Both the position numbers and the translations under genes were made by a program. The notes beneath the pieces were generated by a model that saw nothing but the letters and a program-made list of their open reading frames with translations, was not told where the DNA came from and ran no database searches. From Variovorax sp. PBS-H4 (lineage in GTDB: Bacteria; Pseudomonadota; Gammaproteobacteria; Burkholderiales; Burkholderiaceae_C): a stretch of DNA of 64,000 nucleotides. Positions 53,794 through 62,966 of this stretch are shown piece by piece (position 1 is the stretch's first letter; every line of letters begins with the position of its first letter). The stretch spans positions 4,650,001 to 4,714,000 of the forward strand of contig NZ_LR594675.1 of assembly GCF_901827205.1 (NCBI RefSeq), in the 5' to 3' direction.

Positions 53794-56133
53794 ATGCCCA
53801 GTTCAAAGAAGCCTGCCGTGTCCGCCGCCAGCAAACCGGTTGCAGAGAAACCGTTGAAAGCTGCGGCCCTGCCGGCAACTAAGACGGGTACCGCCGCGTC
53901 CAAGGCCACAGCCGCAACGAAAGTGAAAACCGTGCCCACCAAATCGTCCTCCACCGCCGAACCCAAGAAGACCGCTGCAGCAGCCGTCGCCGCCGCCCCC
54001 GCCACCGCCGCCCGCAAGGTCGGCCGTCCGCCCAAGGCGCCTGGCGCCGCACCCGCTGCCGGCGGCGCCAAGCGTGGCCGCAAGCCCAAGGCTGCCGCAG
54101 AAGCGCCTGCCAGCGACGTCGACCTGTCCGACATCGAGGACGAGTTGGTCGGCGACGAGCCGGCCGCGACCGAAGAGAAGGTCAAGCCGCTGCGCATGAA
54201 GATCAGCAAGGCCAAGGAACGCGCCTTGATGAAGGAGTTCGGCCTCGACGAGACCGTGCTGTCCGAAGAAGACCTGGCCAAGCGCCGTTCCCGCCTCAAG
54301 ACCCTGATCACCCTGGGCAAGACCCGCGGCTACCTGACGCACGGCGAGATCTCCGACCACCTCCCCGACAAGCTGGTCGACGCCGAGACCATGGAAGTCG
54401 TGGTCACGATGCTCAACGACATGGGCGTGGCGGTCTACGAGCAGACGCCCGACGCCGAGACCCTGCTGCTGAACAACACGGCGCCCACCGCCACGACGGT
54501 GGAAGAAGCCGAGGAAGAGGCCGAAGCCGCCCTCTCCACCGTCGACAGTGAATTCGGCCGTACCACCGATCCCGTGCGCATGTACATGCGCGAGATGGGC
54601 ACCGTCGAGCTGTTGACGCGCGAAGGCGAGATCGAGATCGCCAAGCGCATAGAAGGTGGCCTGATGGCCATGATGGAGGCTATCTCAGCCTCACCCGCCA
54701 CCATCGCCGAGATCCTGCGCCTGGGCCAGGAAATCCGAGACGGCAAGGTCGTCATCTCCACCATCGTGGACGGCTTTTCCAACCCGAACGAGGCCGACGA
54801 CTACGTGGCCGAGGAAGACTTCGACGAGTTCGACGAGGAAGACGACGATGACGGCAAGGGCGGCTCCAAGGCGCTGACGAAGAAGCTCGAGGAACTCAAG
54901 AACGAGGCGCTCACCCGCTTCGACCGCATCGCGTCGCTGTTCGAGAAGGTCCACAAGGTCTACGACAAGGAAGGTTACGGCACGCCGGCCTACCAGAAGG
55001 CGCAGCACGCATTGTCCGAAGAGCTGATGACCATCCGCTTCACGGCCCGCACCATCGAGAAGCTGTGCGACCTGGTGCGCACCCAGGTCGACGACGTGCG
55101 CAAGAAAGAGCGCGAGCTGCGCCGCATCATCGTGGACAAGTGCGGCTTCCCTCAGGAAGAGTTCATCCGCGACTTCAGCGGCTACGACAAGAACGGCAAC
55201 CGCGTGCCTTCCAACCTGCTCAACCTCAAGTGGGTCGAAAAGCAGGCCGCGTCCGGCAAACCCTGGAGCGCCGTACTGGCCCGCAACATCCCGCCGGTGC
55301 AGGAACTGCAGCAGAAGCTGACGGACATCCAGTCGCGCGTGGTGGTGCCGCTGGCCGAGCTCAAGGACATCAACAAGCGCATGAACGAGGGCGAATCGTC
55401 CTCTCGCGACGCCAAGAAGGAAATGATCGAGGCCAACCTGCGCCTCGTGATCTCCATCGCCAAGAAGTACACCAACCGCGGCCTGCAGTTTCTGGACCTG
55501 ATCCAGGAAGGCAACATTGGCCTGATGAAGGCGGTCGACAAGTTCGAATACCGCCGCGGCTACAAGTTCTCGACCTATGCGACGTGGTGGATCCGCCAGG
55601 CGATCACGCGCTCGATCGCCGACCAGGCGCGCACCATCCGCATTCCGGTGCACATGATCGAGACCATCAACAAGATGAACCGCATCAGCCGCCAGCACCT
55701 GCAGGAGTTCGGCTTCGAGCCCGACGCCGGCATCCTGGCCGCCAAGATGGAGATCCCGGAAGACAAGATCCGCAAGATCATGAAGATCGCCAAGGAGCCT
55801 ATCTCGATGGAGACCCCCATCGGCGACGACGACGATTCGCACCTCGGCGACTTCATCGAGGACAGCAGCAACACCGCGCCGATCGAGGCTGCGATGCAGG
55901 CCGGCCTGCGCGATGTCGTCAAGGACATCCTCGACAGCCTGACGCCGCGCGAGGCCAAGGTGCTGCGCATGCGCTTCGGCATCGAGATGTCTACCGACCA
56001 CACGCTGGAAGAAGTGGGCAAGCAGTTCGACGTGACGCGGGAGCGCATCCGCCAGATCGAGGCAAAGGCGCTGCGCAAACTCAAGCATCCCTCGCGTTCC
56101 GACAAGCTGCGCAGCTTTATTGATACGCTCTGA
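53794..56133 (+). CDS. rpoD: RNA polymerase sigma factor RpoD (sigma70)
   Basis: 779 residues, longer than the E. coli protein because of a 130-residue Ala/Lys/Pro-rich N-terminal extension with two AT-hook-like motifs, 'RKVGRPPK' (74-81) and 'KRGRKPK' (93-99). Region 1.1 follows at about 165-225, then the acidic non-conserved region with 'DFDEFDEEDDDD', and regions 2-4: 'YKFSTYATWWIRQAITRSIA', 'DQARTIRIPVHMIETINKMN' and the -35-binding helix 'TLEEVGKQFDVTRERIRQIE'. It is the housekeeping sigma factor. The extension is the only unusual part. Confidence 0.97.
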   Translation: MPSSKKPAVSAASKPVAEKPLKAAALPATKTGTAASKATAATKVKTVPTKSSSTAEPKKTAAAAVAAAPATAARKVGRPPKAPGAAPAAGGAKRGRKPKAAAEAPASDVDLSDIEDELVGDEPAATEEKVKPLRMKISKAKERALMKEFGLDETVLSEEDLAKRRSRLKTLITLGKTRGYLTHGEISDHLPDKLVDAETMEVVVTMLNDMGVAVYEQTPDAETLLLNNTAPTATTVEEAEEEAEAALSTVDSEFGRTTDPVRMYMREMGTVELLTREGEIEIAKRIEGGLMAMMEAISASPATIAEILRLGQEIRDGKVVISTIVDGFSNPNEADDYVAEEDFDEFDEEDDDDGKGGSKALTKKLEELKNEALTRFDRIASLFEKVHKVYDKEGYGTPAYQKAQHALSEELMTIRFTARTIEKLCDLVRTQVDDVRKKERELRRIIVDKCGFPQEEFIRDFSGYDKNGNRVPSNLLNLKWVEKQAASGKPWSAVLARNIPPVQELQQKLTDIQSRVVVPLAELKDINKRMNEGESSSRDAKKEMIEANLRLVISIAKKYTNRGLQFLDLIQEGNIGLMKAVDKFEYRRGYKFSTYATWWIRQAITRSIADQARTIRIPVHMIETINKMNRISRQHLQEFGFEPDAGILAAKMEIPEDKIRKIMKIAKEPISMETPIGDDDDSHLGDFIEDSSNTAPIEAAMQAGLRDVVKDILDSLTPREAKVLRMRFGIEMSTDHTLEEVGKQFDVTRERIRQIEAKALRKLKHPSRSDKLRSFIDTL

Positions 56134-56157
56134 TCCCCTAGCGGATCCTCGAGCCTG

Positions 56158-56194
56158 AACGCCCGCTTTGCCTCACGGCGGCGGGCGTTTTTCT
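56158..56194 (+). terminator. Rho-independent terminator after rpoD
   Basis: AACGCCCGC (56158-56166) pairs with GCGGGCGTT (56181-56189), followed by TTTTT-C-TTTT. Confidence 0.85.
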
Positions 56195-56234
56195 TTTCCC
56201 GCGCCCAGCACAATCAAGAACGGAGACTGCCCGC

Positions 56235-57473
56235 ATGAATCCCGACGCCGACAAACTCTGGCACGCGCCTCGCTGGGCGCTGGCGGTGCTGCTGGCGGTG
56301 CTGGGCATGCTCGGCCCTTTCTCGATCGACACCTACATTCCAGCCTTCTCGGGCATTGCCGCCACCGTCGGCGCGACGCCGGCGCAGATGCAACAGACGC
56401 TGTCGGCCTACCTGTTCGGCTTTGCCTTCATGAACCTGTTCCACGGTGCACTGTCCGACAGCTTCGGCCGGCGTCCGGTGGTCCTGTGGGGCCTGGCGGT
56501 GTTCACCATCGCCTCGCTGGGCTGCGCGCTCTCGCAGACCATCGGCCAGCTGGTGTTCTTCCGCGCGCTGCAGGGCTTGTCGACCGGTGCCGGCATCGTG
56601 GTCTCGCGTGCGGTGATCCGCGACATGTTTCCGCCAGCCGAAGCACAGCGCGTGATGAGCCAGGTCACCATCTACTTCGGCGTCGCGCCGGCGATTGCGC
56701 CGATCATCGGCGGCTTCCTTTTCGTGCATCTGGGCTGGCACAGCGTCTTCTGGTTTCTGGTCGCGGTCGGCGTGGTGCTGTTCGCCGCCAACTGGAAGCT
56801 CCTGCCCGAAACCCTGCACCACAGCCAGCGGCAACCCTTCGAAGTGCGGCATCTGATGCGCGGCTACTGGGACCTATGCTCCGACCCGCGCTTCCTGCTG
56901 CTGGCCCTGGCCAGCGGTGTGCCCTTCAACGGCATGTTCCTCTATGTGCTGGCCGCGCCTGCCTTCCTCGGCGACCACCTGGCGCTTGCGCCCACGCAGT
57001 TCTTCTGGTTCTTCCTGTTGACTATCGGCGGCATCATGAGCGGCGCCTGGGCGAGCGGGCGCATGGCGGGCAAGGTGGCGCCCAAGCGGCAGATCCGTGA
57101 CGGCTTCCTGATCATGCTGCTGACCTCGATCGTCAACGTGATCGCCAATGCCCTCTTCACGCCGCACCCGGCCTGGGCGCTGTGGCCGCTCGCGGTCTTC
57201 GCCTTCGGCTGGGCGCTGATGGTGCCGGTGGTCACCCTGCTGGTGCTCGACCTGCACCCCGAGCGCCGCGGCATGGCCTCCTCGCTGCAGGCCGTGATCG
57301 GCTCGACCGCCAATGGGCTCGTGGCCGGGGTGGTCGCGCCATTGGTCATGCATTCCACACTCGCGCTCGCGCTCACCTCCATCGGCATGATGAGCATCGG
57401 TCTGGTGGCCTGGGGCTGGCTGCATGGACGGTGGCCGGAGATCGGACGCCGGGTTGCCGGCGAAGTCGCTTGA
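56235..57473 (+). CDS. MFS multidrug efflux transporter, Bcr/CflA family
   Basis: 412 residues with 12 membrane segments. 'MLGPFSIDTYIPAFSGIAAT' and 'QQTLSAYLFGFAFMNLFHGA' with 'LSDSFGRRPVVLWGL' are the Bcr/CflA N-terminal features including the MFS loop motif, and 'ALQGLSTGAGIVVSRAVIRD' is motif C. Substrates of the family are chloramphenicol, bicyclomycin, sulfonamides; not resolved here. It is followed two bases later by the HPP-CBS gene, so the two may share a transcript. Confidence 0.9.
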   Translation: MNPDADKLWHAPRWALAVLLAVLGMLGPFSIDTYIPAFSGIAATVGATPAQMQQTLSAYLFGFAFMNLFHGALSDSFGRRPVVLWGLAVFTIASLGCALSQTIGQLVFFRALQGLSTGAGIVVSRAVIRDMFPPAEAQRVMSQVTIYFGVAPAIAPIIGGFLFVHLGWHSVFWFLVAVGVVLFAANWKLLPETLHHSQRQPFEVRHLMRGYWDLCSDPRFLLLALASGVPFNGMFLYVLAAPAFLGDHLALAPTQFFWFFLLTIGGIMSGAWASGRMAGKVAPKRQIRDGFLIMLLTSIVNVIANALFTPHPAWALWPLAVFAFGWALMVPVVTLLVLDLHPERRGMASSLQAVIGSTANGLVAGVVAPLVMHSTLALALTSIGMMSIGLVAWGWLHGRWPEIGRRVAGEVA

Positions 57474-57475
57474 AG

Positions 57476-58639
57476 ATGAGTCGCGAGGCGCTGCGCACTT
57501 TCGCCCGCTCCTGGCTGCCGGCCCGTACCAATGTCAACTCGCGCGAACGCCTGCGCGCCGTCGCCGGTGCCGGGCTGGGCCTGCTGCTGACGGTGCTGGT
57601 CCTGCAGCTGGCCGAGCTGGGCAGCGGAGGCCAGTGGCTGATCGCGCCGCTGGGTGCCAGTGCGGTGCTGGTGTTCGCACTGCCGGCAAGCCCGCTCGCC
57701 CAGCCGTGGCCGGTGATTGCGGGCAACATGTTCTCGGCGCTGGTTGGCGTAGCCTGCGCCCGCTGGATGCCGGACGCCGCGTGGGTCGGCCCGGCTGCGA
57801 CCGCGCTGGCCATCGCGCTGATGTTCGCGCTGCGCTGCCTGCATCCGCCCGGCGGCGCGGTGGCGCTGCTGGTGGCGCTCAACCACACGACGCACTTTTC
57901 TTTTGCCCTCCACCCGGTACTGATCGATTCGGTGCTGCTGGTGCTGGCCGGCGTGTTCTACAACAGCCTCACAGGGCGACGCTATCCGCACGTCCAGTTG
58001 GCGCCGCGCACGCCGCAGGCCGACGCACGCTTCAGCTCGGCTGATGTCGACGCGGTGCTGGGGCGCTACAACCAGGTGCTGGACATCAGCCGCGACGATC
58101 TCGAGGCGCTGATCCGCGAAACCGAGCTGGAGTCCTACCGCCGCCGCCTCGGCACTGTGCGGTGTGCCGACATCATGTCTTCCAACCCCGTGGTCGCCGA
58201 GTTCGGCACGCCGTTGCAGGACGCCTGGGCCTTGATGCAGGCGCGCCGCATCAAGGCGCTCCCGGTGATCGATCGCACCCGCCGGGTGGTCGGCATCGTG
58301 ACGCAGGCAGATTTCTTCCGGCACATCGACCTGGACCACCACGATGGCCTGGCCGGTCGCCTGCGTGACTTCATTCGCGCCACCCGAACCGTGATGTCGA
58401 GCAAGCCCGAGGTGGTCGGCCAGATCATGACGCGGCAGGTGCGCGTGTCCAGCGAAGAGCGGCCGATGGTGGAACTGGTGCCGCTGTTCTCCGAAGGCGG
58501 CCACCATCACATCCCGATCATCGATGGCGAGCGTCGGCTCACCGGGATGATCACTCAGTCGGATTTCGTGCGTGCCCTGTACCGGGCGGTCGGGCCCGAG
58601 ACACCGCTGCCTACTCCACCGTCACGTTCGCCTTCTTGA
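57476..58639 (+). CDS. HPP-family membrane protein with two CBS domains
   Basis: 387 residues from the ATG at 57476. Four hydrophobic segments with the HPP motif in 'ALRCLHPPGGAVALLVALNH' and 'IAPLGASAVLVFALPASPLA'; two CBS domains at about 220-290 ('DIMSSNPVVAEFGTPLQDAW') and 320-380 ('QIMTRQVRVSSEERPMVELV', 'HHHIPIIDGERRLTGMITQS'). HPP proteins have been linked to nitrite or other anion transport; CBS pairs would sense adenine nucleotides. Its end overlaps the convergent Bug-type gene by 29 bases. Confidence 0.85.
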   Translation: MSREALRTFARSWLPARTNVNSRERLRAVAGAGLGLLLTVLVLQLAELGSGGQWLIAPLGASAVLVFALPASPLAQPWPVIAGNMFSALVGVACARWMPDAAWVGPAATALAIALMFALRCLHPPGGAVALLVALNHTTHFSFALHPVLIDSVLLVLAGVFYNSLTGRRYPHVQLAPRTPQADARFSSADVDAVLGRYNQVLDISRDDLEALIRETELESYRRRLGTVRCADIMSSNPVVAEFGTPLQDAWALMQARRIKALPVIDRTRRVVGIVTQADFFRHIDLDHHDGLAGRLRDFIRATRTVMSSKPEVVGQIMTRQVRVSSEERPMVELVPLFSEGGHHHIPIIDGERRLTGMITQSDFVRALYRAVGPETPLPTPPSRSPS

Positions 58640-59591
58640 CCAGCGCAGCGTAGCGGTCGGCCTCGCTGCGGAAATAGCGGGCGGCCTCCTCCGGCGTCGT
58701 CGGCTTGACGATGTTGCCCTGCTTGTCCATCGCCTCGCGCACCTCGGCCATGCCGAACGCGGCCACGATGGCGTCGTGCACGCGCTTGACCTCTGCCGCC
58801 GGCAGCCTGGCCGGACCGATCACAGCGAACCAGCCCTCCACGATGTAGTTGGGCAGCCCCTGCTCGGCGATGGTGGGGATCTCGGGCGCCGCCGGCGAGC
58901 GCGCGGGGCCGCACAGCCCGATGGCGCGCAACGCGCCGCTCCTGATGTGCTGCTGCGCCGCCGGCAAGGCCACCACGCCGATCTCGACCTGCCCCGCAAT
59001 CATGTCGGTCACCATGGGACCGGTGCCCTTGTAGGGAATGTGGCGCGCCTTGACCTTGGCCTCGTCCATGAACATCTCGCCGGCCAGGTGGATGATGGTG
59101 CCGTTGCCCGAGGACGCGTAGTTGTACCCGTCGGGCTTCGCCTTGAGCAGCGCCACCAGCTCCTTCACGTTCTTCGCCGGCACCTTCGGGTTCACCACCA
59201 GCACGAGCGGCGTCGCGCCTATCACGCTGATGGGCGTGATGTCGTTGATGGCGTCGAAAGGCATCTTCTTGTAGACGCTCGGGTTGATGACGTGGTTGTT
59301 CGACACCATGCCCAGCGTGAGCCCATCCGGCGCCGCCTTCACCACGACCGATGCACCGGTGATGCCGCCCGCGCCAGGCAGGTTCTCGATCACCACCGGC
59401 TGGCCGAAGGCCTTGCCCAGCGCCGGTGCCGCGGCGCGCGCGATGGTGTCCACGCCCGACCCGGCGCTGATCGGCAGGATGATGCGCACCGGCTTGTCGG
59501 AGCCGCCCTGGGCCAGCGCGGGCAGGGCAGCAGTGGCGATTGCGCAGCTGCTGAAGCCGAGCATCGTGCGGCGCGAGAGGATGGGGTTCAT
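58611..59591 (-). CDS. Bug-type tripartite tricarboxylate transporter substrate-binding protein
   Basis: 326 residues from the ATG at 59591. A twin-arginine-like signal 'ILSRRTMLGFSSCAIATAAL' leads to 'KPVRIILPISAGSGVDTIAR', 'QPVVIENLPGAGGITGASVV' and 'IPYKGTGPMVTDMIAGQVEI', the Bug/TctC fold signature. It binds a carboxylate or amide in the periplasm. No TctA/TctB membrane partner is next to it, as is common for Bug proteins of this order. Encoded 44 bases behind the CoA-transferase gene, so its ligand is probably that enzyme's substrate. Confidence 0.9.
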   Translation of the reverse strand: MNPILSRRTMLGFSSCAIATAALPALAQGGSDKPVRIILPISAGSGVDTIARAAAPALGKAFGQPVVIENLPGAGGITGASVVVKAAPDGLTLGMVSNNHVINPSVYKKMPFDAINDITPISVIGATPLVLVVNPKVPAKNVKELVALLKAKPDGYNYASSGNGTIIHLAGEMFMDEAKVKARHIPYKGTGPMVTDMIAGQVEIGVVALPAAQQHIRSGALRAIGLCGPARSPAAPEIPTIAEQGLPNYIVEGWFAVIGPARLPAAEVKRVHDAIVAAFGMAEVREAMDKQGNIVKPTTPEEAARYFRSEADRYAALVKKANVTVE

Positions 59592-59635
59592 GTCGTGTCT
59601 CCTTGGTTGTCTCGAATGATCGAAGGCCGGGCCGA

Positions 59636-60790
59636 TCAGGCCGCTTCGCGCGCCGCAAGCTGCGACAGGACCTCGTTCGTGTGCTCGCCCACGCGCGCCA
59701 GCGGCTGCCGCACGCCGGGCCGGCGACCGCCCATCAGCAGCGGCAACAGCACCACTTCGGTCATGCCGCCGTCGTCGGTCTCCATCGGCGCGAGGCCGCC
59801 GCTCGCCTTCAGGTGCGGGTCCTGCAGCAGTTGGTCGGGCCGCACGATCGGGGCGTAGGGAATGCCGGCCTCCTCGAGCCTGGGGGCGAGTTCGTCGACG
59901 CGATGGTGCGCGAGGATCTCGCCAAGCCGCTGCAGCAAGGCAGGCCGCACCGCCACGCGCAGCGCATTGTTCGCCAGCGCCGGGTCCGCCGCCAGTTCGG
60001 GCGCGTCGAGCACGCGGCACAGCGTCAGGAACTGCTTGTCGCTGACCGCGCCAATGAAAAGCTGCTCGCCCTCAGCGAGCGTGAAGACGTCATAAACGCT
60101 CCAGGCCGATACGCGCGAAGGCATCGGCGGCGGCGGCTCGCCGGTCATCGCAAACTGCTGCATGTGCTGCGACGAGAGGAACACGCAGTTCTCGAACAAC
60201 GCGCTCTGCACCTCCTGGCCGCGGCCGGTGCGCTCGCGCTCGCGCAGCGCCGCCAGCACGCCGATGGCGCCGAACATGCCGCCCATGATGTCGTTGACCG
60301 AGGTGCCCGCGCGCAGCGGACGCCCTTGCGGGCCCGTCATGTACGAGAGCCCGCCCATCATCTGCACCACCTCGTCGAGCGCGAGCCGCTTCTCGTACGG
60401 CCCGGGCAGGAAGCCCTTGTGCGAGACATAGACCAGCCGCGGATACTTCTTCGAGAGTGTCTCGTGGTCGAGGCCGAGCGAGCTCATCAGCCCTGGCCGG
60501 AAATTCTCGAGCACCACATCGCACTGGCCGATCAGCTCGGTCGCCGTGGCGCGCCCCTCTTCGCTCGTGATGTCGAGCACCACGCTTTTCTTGTTGCGGT
60601 TGAACGAGCGAAAGAACCCGATGCCCAGCCCCGGCAGCCTACGCGTCTTGTCGCCGCCGGGCGGCTCGATCTTGATCACCTCCGCGCCCAGGTCGGCCAG
60701 GATCATCCCGCAGGTGGGGCCCATGACCATGTGGGTGAACTCGACGACGCGAACGCCGGCGAGGGGCAAGGAATCTTTTTCGGTTTGCAT
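59636..60790 (-). CDS. Family III CoA-transferase (CaiB/BaiF)
   Basis: 384 residues. 'PLAGVRVVEFTHMVMGPTCG', 'LADLGAEVIKIEPPGGDKTR', 'GFFRSFNRNKKSVVLDITSE', 'ENFRPGLMSSLGLDHE' and 'GTSVNDIMGGMFGAIGVLAA', the last with the catalytic Asp of the family. It moves CoA from one carboxylic acid thioester to another, probably activating an imported dicarboxylic acid. The following lyase-like enzyme and Bug protein suggest one small catabolic pathway. Confidence 0.92.
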   Translation of the reverse strand: MQTEKDSLPLAGVRVVEFTHMVMGPTCGMILADLGAEVIKIEPPGGDKTRRLPGLGIGFFRSFNRNKKSVVLDITSEEGRATATELIGQCDVVLENFRPGLMSSLGLDHETLSKKYPRLVYVSHKGFLPGPYEKRLALDEVVQMMGGLSYMTGPQGRPLRAGTSVNDIMGGMFGAIGVLAALRERERTGRGQEVQSALFENCVFLSSQHMQQFAMTGEPPPPMPSRVSAWSVYDVFTLAEGEQLFIGAVSDKQFLTLCRVLDAPELAADPALANNALRVAVRPALLQRLGEILAHHRVDELAPRLEEAGIPYAPIVRPDQLLQDPHLKASGGLAPMETDDGGMTEVVLLPLLMGGRRPGVRQPLARVGEHTNEVLSQLAAREAA

Positions 60791-60802
60791 GGTGCTTTCG
60801 TG

Positions 60803-61753
60803 TCAGGCCGCGAGGGTTTCGGGTATGAAGGTCCTGGGCAGGCCGGCTCGCCAGAGCGTGCCGTGCAGCGTCTCGCCATGCAGCCAGTCCGCGACACGTG
60901 CACGCAATGCGAGTACTTGCCCGATGTCCATTCCGGTCGCGATGCCCATGCTCCCGAGCATGTAGGCCAGGTCCTCGGTCGCGACATTGCCGCTCGCACC
61001 GGGCGCATGCGGGCAGCCGCCGATGCCAGCAAGGCAAGCGTCGAAGCGGCTCACGCCGAGCTCCAGCGCCGCGTACACGTTGGCGAGGCCCAGGCCCCGC
61101 GTGTCGTGGAAGTGCCCGCACCACAAGCGCTCGCCTGCGATCTTGAGCGCCTGCTCGAAGAGCGCGCGCACCATCGCCGGGTCGGCATAGCCCACGGTGT
61201 CGGCCAGGCTCACCCGGTCGGCGCCGGCGTCGAGGAGGGCCTGCATCAGACGCAGCACCTCGTCGGCAGCGACCTCACCCTGCAAGGTGCAGCCGAAGGC
61301 CGTGCCCACGCCGCCTTCGATCAGCGTCTTCGCGCCAGCCGCATCGCGCGCCGCACGGATGCGAGCAACTTCCGCCACCACTTCGTCGGGCGTCTTGCGC
61401 AGGTTGGCCAGGCTGTGGGCGTGGCTGGCCGACAGCGGCACGATCATCAGGTCGGCGCCGCTGGCGATCGCACTCTCGGCGCCGCGCAGGTTGGGCACCA
61501 GCACGGAAACGAAGAGGCCAGGCAAAGTCTTTGCATAGTTCACCAGGTCGGCGGTATCGGCCAGTTGCGGCAGCAGGCGCGCAGGCACGAAGGAGCCGAC
61601 TTCGATCTCGCGTTGGCCTGCGGCATGGGCTGCGCGGATCCACTCGCGCTTGCGCTCGGTGGAGAGGATGGTGGCGATGCTCTGGAGGCCATCACGCAGG
61701 CCGACTTCGCGGATGACGGCAGCGCGCGGCAGGCGTGGGTTCGATGTGGGCAT
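60803..61753 (-). CDS. HMG-CoA-lyase-like (HMGL) enzyme
   Basis: 316 residues. 'REVGLRDGLQSIATILSTER', 'EVGSFVPARLLPQLADTADL', 'CGHFHDTRGLGLANVYAALE', 'RFDACLAGIGGCPHAPGASG' and 'NVATEDLAYML' hold the metal ligands and the catalytic Cys loop of HMG-CoA lyase. It cleaves a 3-hydroxy-3-methylacyl-CoA. In a cluster with a CoA-transferase it could serve itaconate/citramalate, 3-hydroxy-3-methylglutarate or a related acid. First gene after the divergent LysR promoter region; 12 bases before the CoA-transferase. Confidence 0.9.
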   Translation of the reverse strand: MPTSNPRLPRAAVIREVGLRDGLQSIATILSTERKREWIRAAHAAGQREIEVGSFVPARLLPQLADTADLVNYAKTLPGLFVSVLVPNLRGAESAIASGADLMIVPLSASHAHSLANLRKTPDEVVAEVARIRAARDAAGAKTLIEGGVGTAFGCTLQGEVAADEVLRLMQALLDAGADRVSLADTVGYADPAMVRALFEQALKIAGERLWCGHFHDTRGLGLANVYAALELGVSRFDACLAGIGGCPHAPGASGNVATEDLAYMLGSMGIATGMDIGQVLALRARVADWLHGETLHGTLWRAGLPRTFIPETLAA

Positions 61754-61865
61754 GAAGCTTTGTCTCTCGTGGCAGGGGAAGCCGGTTCTTGCCTGAACTT
61801 TAGGCGTTCCCTATTGTTCGCAGAAGCGGTAATCTCGCACGCCAAACATTCCCATACGGAACGCC

Positions 61866-62771
61866 ATGCGAGACCTGGACCTCACGAGCCTGCGCCTTTT
61901 CGTGGCGGTCTGCGAAATGCGCAACATCGCGCGGGCCGGCGAGCAGCACCACATCGTCGCCTCGGCCATCAGCAAGCGGTTGGCCCAGCTCGAGAGCGTG
62001 GTAGGCGCCACTTTGTTGGAGCGTCGCCGCCGCGGCGTCACGCCCACGGCCGCCGGCGAGATCCTTCTGGAGCATGCGCGCGCCATGCTCGCCAGCGCCG
62101 ACCGGGTGGCGCGCGACATGGCGGATTACGGACGCGGCGTGAAGGGCCAGGTCCGGGTGCTGGCCAGCGTCTCGTCCATCGCCGAGTTCCTGCCCGACGA
62201 CATTGCGGATTTCCTGCAAGCCGCGGCGCACCGCGACATTCGCGTGGACATCGAGGAGGCGCTCAGCCGCGACCTGGTGCGCGCGCTGCGCGAAGGCTCG
62301 GCGCCCGTCGGCGTGTGCTGGGACGCGGCGGACCTCGAAGGATTGCAGGCCTGGCCCTACCGGCGCGACCGGCTGGCCATGGTTGCGCATCCCTCGCATC
62401 CGATCGCGCGGCGCCGGCGCTGCAGCTTCGAGGAGACGCTGCAGTTCGACCACGTGGGCCTGCCGGCTTCCACCGCGGTTCACACCATGCTGGCACGCGC
62501 GGCCGCCATCATCGGACGGCCGCTCAGCTACCGCGCGGTCGTGTCGACTTTCGACGCGGCGCTTCGTTGCGTGCGCGCCGGCCTGGGCATTGCCGTGGTG
62601 CCGCGCGAGGTGGTCGAGCCTTGGGTGCAGAGCTTCGGATTGCGCGTCGTGCCGTTGTCCGACCCGTGGGCCGAGCGGCGCTTCGCGATCTGCTTCCGCA
62701 GCGAGGCCAACCTTTCGCCGGCCGCCAAGCTGTTGGTGGCGCACTTGCGCGAGCGTGCCCGGCCGAGCTGA
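61866..62771 (+). CDS. LysR-family transcriptional regulator
   Basis: 301 residues. N-terminal winged helix 'RDLDLTSLRLFVAVCEMRNI', 'ARAGEQHHIVASAISKRLAQ', 'LESVVGATLLERRRRGVTPT'; C-terminal substrate-binding domain with 'VRVLASVSSIAEFLPDDIAD'. It is divergent to the lyase/CoA-transferase/Bug unit with 112 bases between starts, the classic arrangement for a regulator of the adjacent catabolic operon. GGCGTTCC (61803) and GGAACGCC (61858) form a spaced inverted repeat in that region, a candidate site. Confidence 0.9.
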   Translation: MRDLDLTSLRLFVAVCEMRNIARAGEQHHIVASAISKRLAQLESVVGATLLERRRRGVTPTAAGEILLEHARAMLASADRVARDMADYGRGVKGQVRVLASVSSIAEFLPDDIADFLQAAAHRDIRVDIEEALSRDLVRALREGSAPVGVCWDAADLEGLQAWPYRRDRLAMVAHPSHPIARRRRCSFEETLQFDHVGLPASTAVHTMLARAAAIIGRPLSYRAVVSTFDAALRCVRAGLGIAVVPREVVEPWVQSFGLRVVPLSDPWAERRFAICFRSEANLSPAAKLLVAHLRERARPS

Positions 62772-62809
62772 ATCCTTGAACCGCCGGTCTGTCCGTCCGT
62801 TCACCGGCT

Positions 62810-62849
62810 CTTCTTCGGCGCAGGCGGCCCGTCGCGTGCGCCGAAGAAG
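62810..62849. repeat. Strong inverted repeat after the LysR gene
   Basis: CTTCTTCGGCGCA (62810-62822) and its exact complement TGCGCCGAAGAAG (62837-62849), 13-bp arms with a 14-base loop and no T run. It may be a transcription barrier or RNA processing hairpin. A further small hairpin GTAGAA-TTTTT-TTCTAC lies at 62932-62948 before the next gene. Confidence 0.75.
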
Positions 62850-62966
62850 CGCAGGGCAGGCCCGCTCGAAAATCATCGAAGCGAAAGGTCGCGGAATCTG
62901 TTCGACGAACCGAAATTGCCAGACCCCCCTCGTAGAATTTTTTTCTACAACTTCTAGTGGGGCTAC

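Noticed and set aside
59603..62779. 1058-codon plus-strand frame
   Set aside because: Runs through four well-supported genes on both strands; composition typical of a shadow.
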